Shown here: positions 58,701-64,000 of the stretch, piece after piece
Position numbering within the stretch: position 1 is the first letter of the stretch
Layout: each line of letters begins with the position of its first letter
NCBI GenBank assembly: GCA_023238725.1
Contig: CM041546.1
Location: 14,112,483-14,176,482, forward strand
Source: Scortum barcoo
Taxonomy: Eukaryota > Chordata > Actinopteri > Centrarchiformes > Terapontidae
Direction of reading: 5' to 3'
DNA: 64,000 nucleotides
Made by a program: the position numbers and the translations under genes
Notes under the pieces: generated by a model
Seen by the model: the letters and a program-made list of their open reading frames with translations, nothing else
What the model was told of the DNA's origin: nothing
The model's database searches: none

Positions 58701-61700
58701 AGAGAGAGAGACATCTCGGCTTAGTGTGGGGGTGGAGGAGGGGGAGCAGAGTCTAGCCCTGCAGCCAGGACAATTACACCACATTTTCCAGCAGAAGGGC
58801 AGTGACATCAGCTCATCCTCTCTCCTGTCCACAACGTAGCAGGCCACAATGAAGGGCACGTGTCTGTCTGCTGGTTTTTCTGTCTAACTGAAAGTGGCAA
58901 TCTCAATCTGCCTACCTGATGTTTTTCTGCCCAGCTTGTTTGAGTCTGGTTATGGCCATATTGTCATGCAATAACATCCCAAAAAAGGTTTGTGGTTCAG
59001 TTAATACATGCTCCACAGATGAACCACTACTAAACCTCTGAGTTATTATATTATTTCATCTAATATACTATAACATGAAACACATTTTATATTGTTTTTA
59101 GGCAGGCTAGAGGTTAGTCACTACTTTGGTCCAAACTGAAATACCTCAGCTGTTTGGTGGATTGACACTCATGGTTCCCAGAGGATGAATCTCAATGACT
59201 TTTGTGACTCACTTTTCCTATAGTGCCACCAGCAGCTTGACATTTTTGGGTTTTAGTGAAATGTCTCAGCAACAATTGGATGGATTGCCACAAAATTTAG
59301 TTCAAACACTTATTTCCCTCTTAGGTTGAGTCATAGTACCTTTCATGAACCCCTGACTTTCACTCTATCACAATCATCAGTTTGTCCTATACTTTGGTTC
59401 AAATACCTGCAAAACTACATTTTCATCGGCCTCAGCTGTGCTTTGTGTTTACTGTTTACTGCTGTTCAAACATTATATCTGCTTAACATCAGCATGTTAG
59501 CATTAGTACGTTAACATGTTAACGTGCAAATTTAGCTCAAAGCACAGCTGTGCCCAAGTAGGGTTTTTCTTAGTGTTTATAGGACATTTTTCTGCCTCTA
59601 TTACAGAGCTAAAGATGGGAAATGACATGCAACAAAGGTCCACAGTGGTCGTTGCGGTTCATGGTTGGCACCATAACTCCTAGGCCTCCAGGGCACCTCA
59701 CAGATCACTTTTTTACTTACCCAGACAATTTCTTTAATGAGATTGGCTGACTTGAGTAATATCTGTGGTGTGAGAGCAGGGTCCAGGTGTTTGGAGGCAT
59801 GATCTATCATGATGGACAGAAGATAAGCAGGAGCTAAAGGCCCACCTCCAGAGTCTGGAGAAGAATTTTTGGAGATTATCTCCTAAGAAAGAAGTGAGGC
59901 ATAAACATAACATCATTTTTCTATGACACCAGGTAAATGAATAGTTTAAAGAGCTTATAGATTATTTCTCTTTCTGCCTCACCTGTAACAGAGAATCTGC
60001 ATGGCGGGGATGGAACTTCAGAACTGCCTCTGTTGATCCCAGGTACTGCCTCAGCGCTTCCTGTCTGTCCACCAACCCTGAGGGGCAGCAGGTGGTGGAG
60101 GCATCGGCCTGCCATGGCAGGGTCAATGCCAGCGGGGGAGCTGGAGTCACACGGGGGTCACGGTACAGGAAAAGGAAGTGGTTTCCCAGACCAATCACAT
60201 CCCCAGGCTTTAGGACTGTCTCCCTGTAAATGGCCACTCCGTTGTGTGTGACTGCAGCTCCTCTGAAGGGCCGCATCAGAGCTATGATAAAATTGGATTA
60301 TAATAGACTTTAACTCAGCAAGTGTACCATGGATGTCAGTATCATGAGTTAGGGACCAGTACCTTGTCCAGCAGGTGTCTCGGGAACAGCCGAGTCTCTC
60401 CTGACCAATAAGTGTCTGGCCAAGAGGTCAGGAGCTGAGAGGAACGTCTCCACCTTCAGAGGCCTCTTGCCCTTCCTCTCCCTCTCTCTATCCTTCTCTT
60501 TCTCCTTCATTGTGGGCTTTCGTCCAAACACATGCGTATGTCCCACCATGATGTACAAAACAAAATCCTAAACAAAACACACAGTGGAGAGCAGTTAGAA
60601 AGCCAGGGAGGTCTGTTATCGTCTAAGTGCTTGTCTATATCAATCTCCCATCTTCGAGAAGTTAAGTTGAACAGAAGGTGGTTGATAAGGTATGAAGTGT
60701 GTCAAAGTTTGCTACAATGGAGACCTGTGTGAGGTCATTGTGTGAGATGAAGTGATGTACACAGTGGGGTTTTGTGCTCACACTGGATAAATTGTTGAGG
60801 CATTGTGCTGCTCTGGGGCTGTTTTGTGCAGGATGCTGAATGGGAGAGGCTTGTAGAGGGATGGAAACCCTGATGGTATGTGGCGATTACAGACATGCAG
60901 GTATGATGTAATGCACAGGGTGTGTGCACGCGTGTCCGTCGGCACAAATCCCCTAAAATCAGCCTGTTAGTTTGCATATGTGCACATCAGCGTGTATGCA
61001 CCTTGTGCACCGTGTTAATGTCCTTGTGTGTGTACCTGAGTGTGTGTGCCTGTGTTTACATAATGTACGTGTGTGTGGGTGTTGTTTGTGAGTGTTTGTG
61101 TGCGTGATACCATCTGTCAGCATGTCTTGCCTTGCTCTGATCGTAACCCTGCAGCAACAGGAAGTAGGGCCGGTCCGTGGGTGGAAGGATCAAGCTTTGT
61201 GACATCACTTCCAGGTCACAGCTGGAGTAATCCTTCTCGTCCTCCGCTGGCTGGTTTGTCCATCCAACCTTTGCTTCAGCTCTCGAAGTTCTGATCTGAA
61301 AAAGTGAAAAGACATGACAGTTGGAGCCCCAAATTCTTGATCAATTCAGTATTTCCCTCCCCGCATTATCTTCTTTACCTCTCCTGGCTGTGGATTGATC
61401 ATGCTCACGATGTTCTTCCTGTCCTGCAAACCTCCGTTGTTGCTTGGCCGATTGCCAGAGCCACATGTGTCTTTGCCGGCATGGTTGCCCTGGCGACGCC
61501 GCAGACTCAGGTTCATGTCACTGATGCTCCTCCTGAGCTCTGTGTTTCTTCCACGGTGGCCGCGCTCACTCTCCTCCGGTCCGCCCCCTGATGACATCCT
61601 ACTCCGCCGCCAGCGCACACCTGTTGCCCCAACATTCAGAGAATTTGTCACACTGACACTGTCTCACTTACAAAGATATTCCTTTGCGTTCTCACATACT

Positions 61701-63047
61701 TTGCTCATAAGTCTTAAACATACCTTGATAGTTCTCTCCCTCCCTCTCACGCTCCTTCTCCCTCTCCCTCTCCTCTCTCTCATACTCTTCCTTTTTTTGG
61801 ATTTCAAAGCGCCGCTCAAATCCATCCTTAGGCCGCCACATGTCCACCAACAACAAGGGACATTCCCATGGGGCAACGCTTCTCCGGCACTCTGTCTCCC
61901 ATTTGATAGCTCCATCTGGCTGCTGGATGGGCTTTCCAATGACATCACACAACAGGAAGTCCTCTGGGCTGTGTTTCTGGAGAACTAGAAGGTAATGGAG
62001 GAAGGGAGGGGTGGGGGTGGGGTAATTATTTTTCCATAACACTGCGGTTTATGTTTGTATTAAGTCATTCCCAATTGGTTACACATTTTTGAGCAAACAA
62101 TTCCCAGTAATGGGTCACAGCAGAGGTCCAAATGAGAGAATATTTCCCTCTCTCGTACCTGCGTCATCTGTCTCATCCCTCTCTCTCTCAGTGTACCGAG
62201 TGATGACCTGGGCGATGAGCTGCCTGGCTGTGGAGTGAATGTTGGCCAGCAGGGAGCGATAGTTGGCCCCACTGGAGAGGGCATCCCCATAGATCTTGAT
62301 CAGGCCCGGGGCAGAGGAAGAGGCAGGGGGCAAGTAGTGGTGGGAGGAGGGGGCAGCTGAGTGAGCCCAGACTTCTCGCTCCCTCTCCCCCACCGCCCGG
62401 TCCCGATCGCTGTTTGAGCGCCCTCGCAGGAAGAGGTGGGAAAGGCGCTTGGTGCGGGACTGGGGCCCAGCAGGCCGCGGCCTGAGGAAGGCCGGGGAAG
62501 GAGATGGGGATGGGGTAGGGGAAGCCAGCGAGGGGGTGGAGTTAGAAAGGGAAGAGGAAGGAGCAGAGGGGGCCTCGTGGAGGGAGGCTGCGTCAGAGCT
62601 GGTGGTCGACCTGGGAACAACAGTGGAGGGGAAGACAGATAGAGGAGAGAGGAAGGAGAAAGGAAGGGACAAGTCAGCTGTGAATTATGACTGACTAAAC
62701 ACAGACAAACAACAAGTACTAAAATAAAACGGGGAAAGGTTACGGGGTTGAAAGGATACTGATGACAGTGGAAGTAAGATAAGATGACATCAATACAAAA
62801 ACTGTTCATTCAACAATCGGCTACTAAGTTTTTACTAAACAATAGATGGCATGAAAGTTGCAGAACGTGAGAACAAATACACACAACGTTGAAGCAAAAC
62901 AGGAGGTAGAAAACTTCAGACTGACTTGACAGAAACAGCGCTGGGCCAGCGACCCCCTAGCTTGGCAAAGTGTTTCCTGGGCGAGTTGATCCACAGGCCC
63001 ACTGGAAAATGAAGCTTTCTGAAGCGAGGACTGCCAGACCCCTCCAT
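55768..63047 (-). CDS. rasip1: Ras-interacting protein 1 (RA, FHA-like and DIL domains)
   Basis: Fifteen coding exons on minus: 63047-62926, 62610-62159, 61984-61724, 61620-61379, 61295-61131, 60567-60363, 60281-59983, 59882-59721, 58675-58635, 58333-58179, 58028-57916, 56853-56559, 56422-56259, 56184-56043 and 55946-55768, in frame throughout, 998 residues (human 963). Rasip1 is an endothelial Rap1/Ras effector that with Radil and Arhgap29 damps RhoA so that vessels form lumens and stable junctions. Order: N-terminal SPRFRKLHFPVGLWINSPRK; Ser/Pro-rich linker; RA domain from GLIKIYGDALSSGANYRSLL; SISDMNLSLRRRQG; FHA-like fold (RPYFLLLQGY, HTHVFGRKP, FRGAAVTHNGVAIYR, GDVIGLGNHFLFLYRDPR); DIL domain (LRPLMFWMSNATELLNFF, TLYSLLPALLDSNPF, SQTFGYLFFFTNTSLLNTLL, IRTNLDLVLDWLQGAGL); tail DIFESFLDHPPLILP...DELPAN. 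The lack of a C-terminal PDZ separates it from Radil. Intron 5 has a GC donor. The ATG at 63047 lies directly after a possible acceptor, so an untranslated exon upstream is likely. Confidence 0.95.
57015..57460 (+). repeat. Percomorph-type interspersed repeat in a rasip1 intron, copy 1
   Basis: Landmarks: ACACTGAAATATTCC, GGAAGGATTGCTATGAAATT, CCAGAGGATGAATCCCAA, TATGACCAAATACCTGC, AACATCAGCATGTTAGCATT and GTCATTGTGAGCATGT. These occur in this order in a repeat I know as very common in spiny-rayed fish introns. Lies between the exons ending 57916 and starting 56853. Confidence 0.75.
59115..59578 (+). repeat. Percomorph-type interspersed repeat in a rasip1 intron, copy 2
   Basis: Same family and orientation as the copy at 57 kb: TTTGGTCCAAACTGAAATAC, TTCCCAGAGGATGAATCTCA, TAGTGCCACCAGCAGCTTGA, TTGGATGGATTGCCACAAAA, ACTTTGGTTCAAATACCTGC, CATCAGCATGTTAGCATTAG and TTTAGCTCAAAGCACAGCTG. 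More complete than copy 1 in the middle part. Lies between exons at 59721 and 58675. Confidence 0.8.
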
Positions 63048-64000
63048 CTGACAGAGGGAGAGAGAAACATATGCAGAAGTTTAGAACAAATGTGCATTTT
63101 CAATTCAATAACCTGAACGTGTGTCAAGATAGTGTAAATGTCACGTTTCCTCTAATCTGCTCAATGTACGTCCACACAGCAGTGAGGAAAGTGTGTCAGC
63201 AATGCCAGGATTGAAACAATATAACAATAGCATGATGTCACCATCAAAAAATATCAACAGGATACCTGCAGCAGGTTGTCAACATGGTGAAAACAAACAG
63301 AAAGAAATTAACCCAAAACACCCCAATCAGCCACTGGAAATCAAAGCATGAATTTCCTATTTTCAGACAGGAAGCACCCTTTGTAGGACCCAGCTGTCGC
63401 ACTAACAGGGAAATACCCACTCCAAAGGTCACTGCCCATCCATTTTTCAGTATTACCATCAAAATTAAGCATCACAATTTCTTTTTTTCCCCTCTTACAG
63501 GTGGAATTTAGTAGCAAAAATAAATTCATTATATATTCTTGGAAAATGCCACCATGTGTGTTTATACCTAAAACCTGCTGCTGACAGACAAGATGACAGT
63601 TTTAAATGCACCTCCTGTCCTAGTCATTTTGGTGGAATATTTTGAAAGCCATAAAATCAAAATGGCACAAGCAAGAAATTAAAACGCTGGTAAGTATTAC
63701 ATTTTAAATACACTTACCCACAGTTATTTCTGATCCTTGTGTAGTGTGATATGATGATTCTCCACCTCCGAAATGTAAATACGCAGCTCAAAATAATCTA
63801 ATAACTTTTTATGTATCCTTTTCCCCACAATGAAATTCCATTTTCAAAAGGCCTAAACTACCACTAGCCATATACACATCTTTAATTCTTAATATCCATT
63901 AAATCAACTTTCTCTCACACTTCTCTCTTTTGTTTTTCTCTCTAACTGGACGAGGTCTGCTCCCTCTTTCCCTCTAGCTCTCAGGCTCTCTGGGTCTATA
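63048..64000. other. Region upstream of the rasip1 start codon
   Basis: No further rasip1 coding sequence is recognisable. CTCTGTCAG just before the ATG reads as a splice acceptor, so this is probably 5' intron or 5'UTR with the promoter further right or beyond the window. AT-rich, ending in a CT-rich stretch at 63.9-64.0 kb. Confidence 0.5.

Noticed and set aside
62300..62809. 169-codon ORF (-) overlapping rasip1 exon 2
   Set aside because: Alternative frame of the Ser/Pro-rich rasip1 exon at 62159-62610; the rasip1 frame joins its neighbours perfectly.
55768..63047. Radil instead of Rasip1
   Set aside because: Radil ends in a PDZ domain; this protein ends shortly after DELPAN as Rasip1 does, and the N-terminal VGLWINSPRK motif is that of Rasip1.

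Overview
The window is eukaryotic, vertebrate and almost certainly teleost genomic DNA, probably percomorph. Genes are split into many short exons by GT-AG introns, the spacers are rich in CA/GT, GA/CT and CTT microsatellites, and several interspersed repeats match families I know from spiny-rayed fish introns. All eight genes are recognisable vertebrate orthologues. I assembled them exon by exon, and seven give uninterrupted reading frames across every junction I could see.

Layout: (1) 1.8-4.2 kb, + strand, an SBK-family protein kinase (first coding exon not found). (2) 4.3-11.3 kb, a gene-free spacer with repeats. (3) 11.4-13.6 kb, + strand, a MAGP-domain microfibril protein (mfap5), converging tail to tail with (4) necap1 (13.6-19.4 kb, - strand), an AP-2 endocytosis cofactor. 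(5) aicda, activation-induced cytidine deaminase (20.8-22.5 kb, -). (6) 22.5-25.6 kb spacer. (7) nat14 (25.6-27 kb, -). (8) znf628, a 17-finger zinc-finger protein (27.9-35.9 kb, -), carrying a one-base frame break in its first coding exon. (9) il11, interleukin-11 (36.3-42.7 kb, -), with a TATA/AP-1 promoter and an AU-rich 3'UTR. (10) A 12.7 kb stretch without a credible gene (42.7-55.4 kb), full of simple repeats and at least one transposon-like copy. (11) rasip1 (55.4-63.05 kb, -), Ras-interacting protein 1, complete in 15 coding exons.

The genes do not form one pathway. The interest is mainly chromosomal: from memory of the human map, MFAP5-NECAP1-AICDA are neighbours on human 12p13, whereas SBK2/3-NAT14-ZNF628-IL11 are neighbours on 19q13.42 and RASIP1 is on 19q13.33. 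Here the 12p13-type block sits between sbk and nat14, so two ancestral linkage groups are interleaved. Loose functional links are immune (aicda, il11), vascular or extracellular matrix (rasip1, mfap5) and trafficking (necap1).

I saw no virus, CRISPR array, tRNA or rRNA, and no clearly novel system. The best leads are the znf628 frame break, a necap1 C-terminus lacking the expected WVxF motif, a GC-AG intron in rasip1, the il11 control elements, and the paired interspersed repeats.
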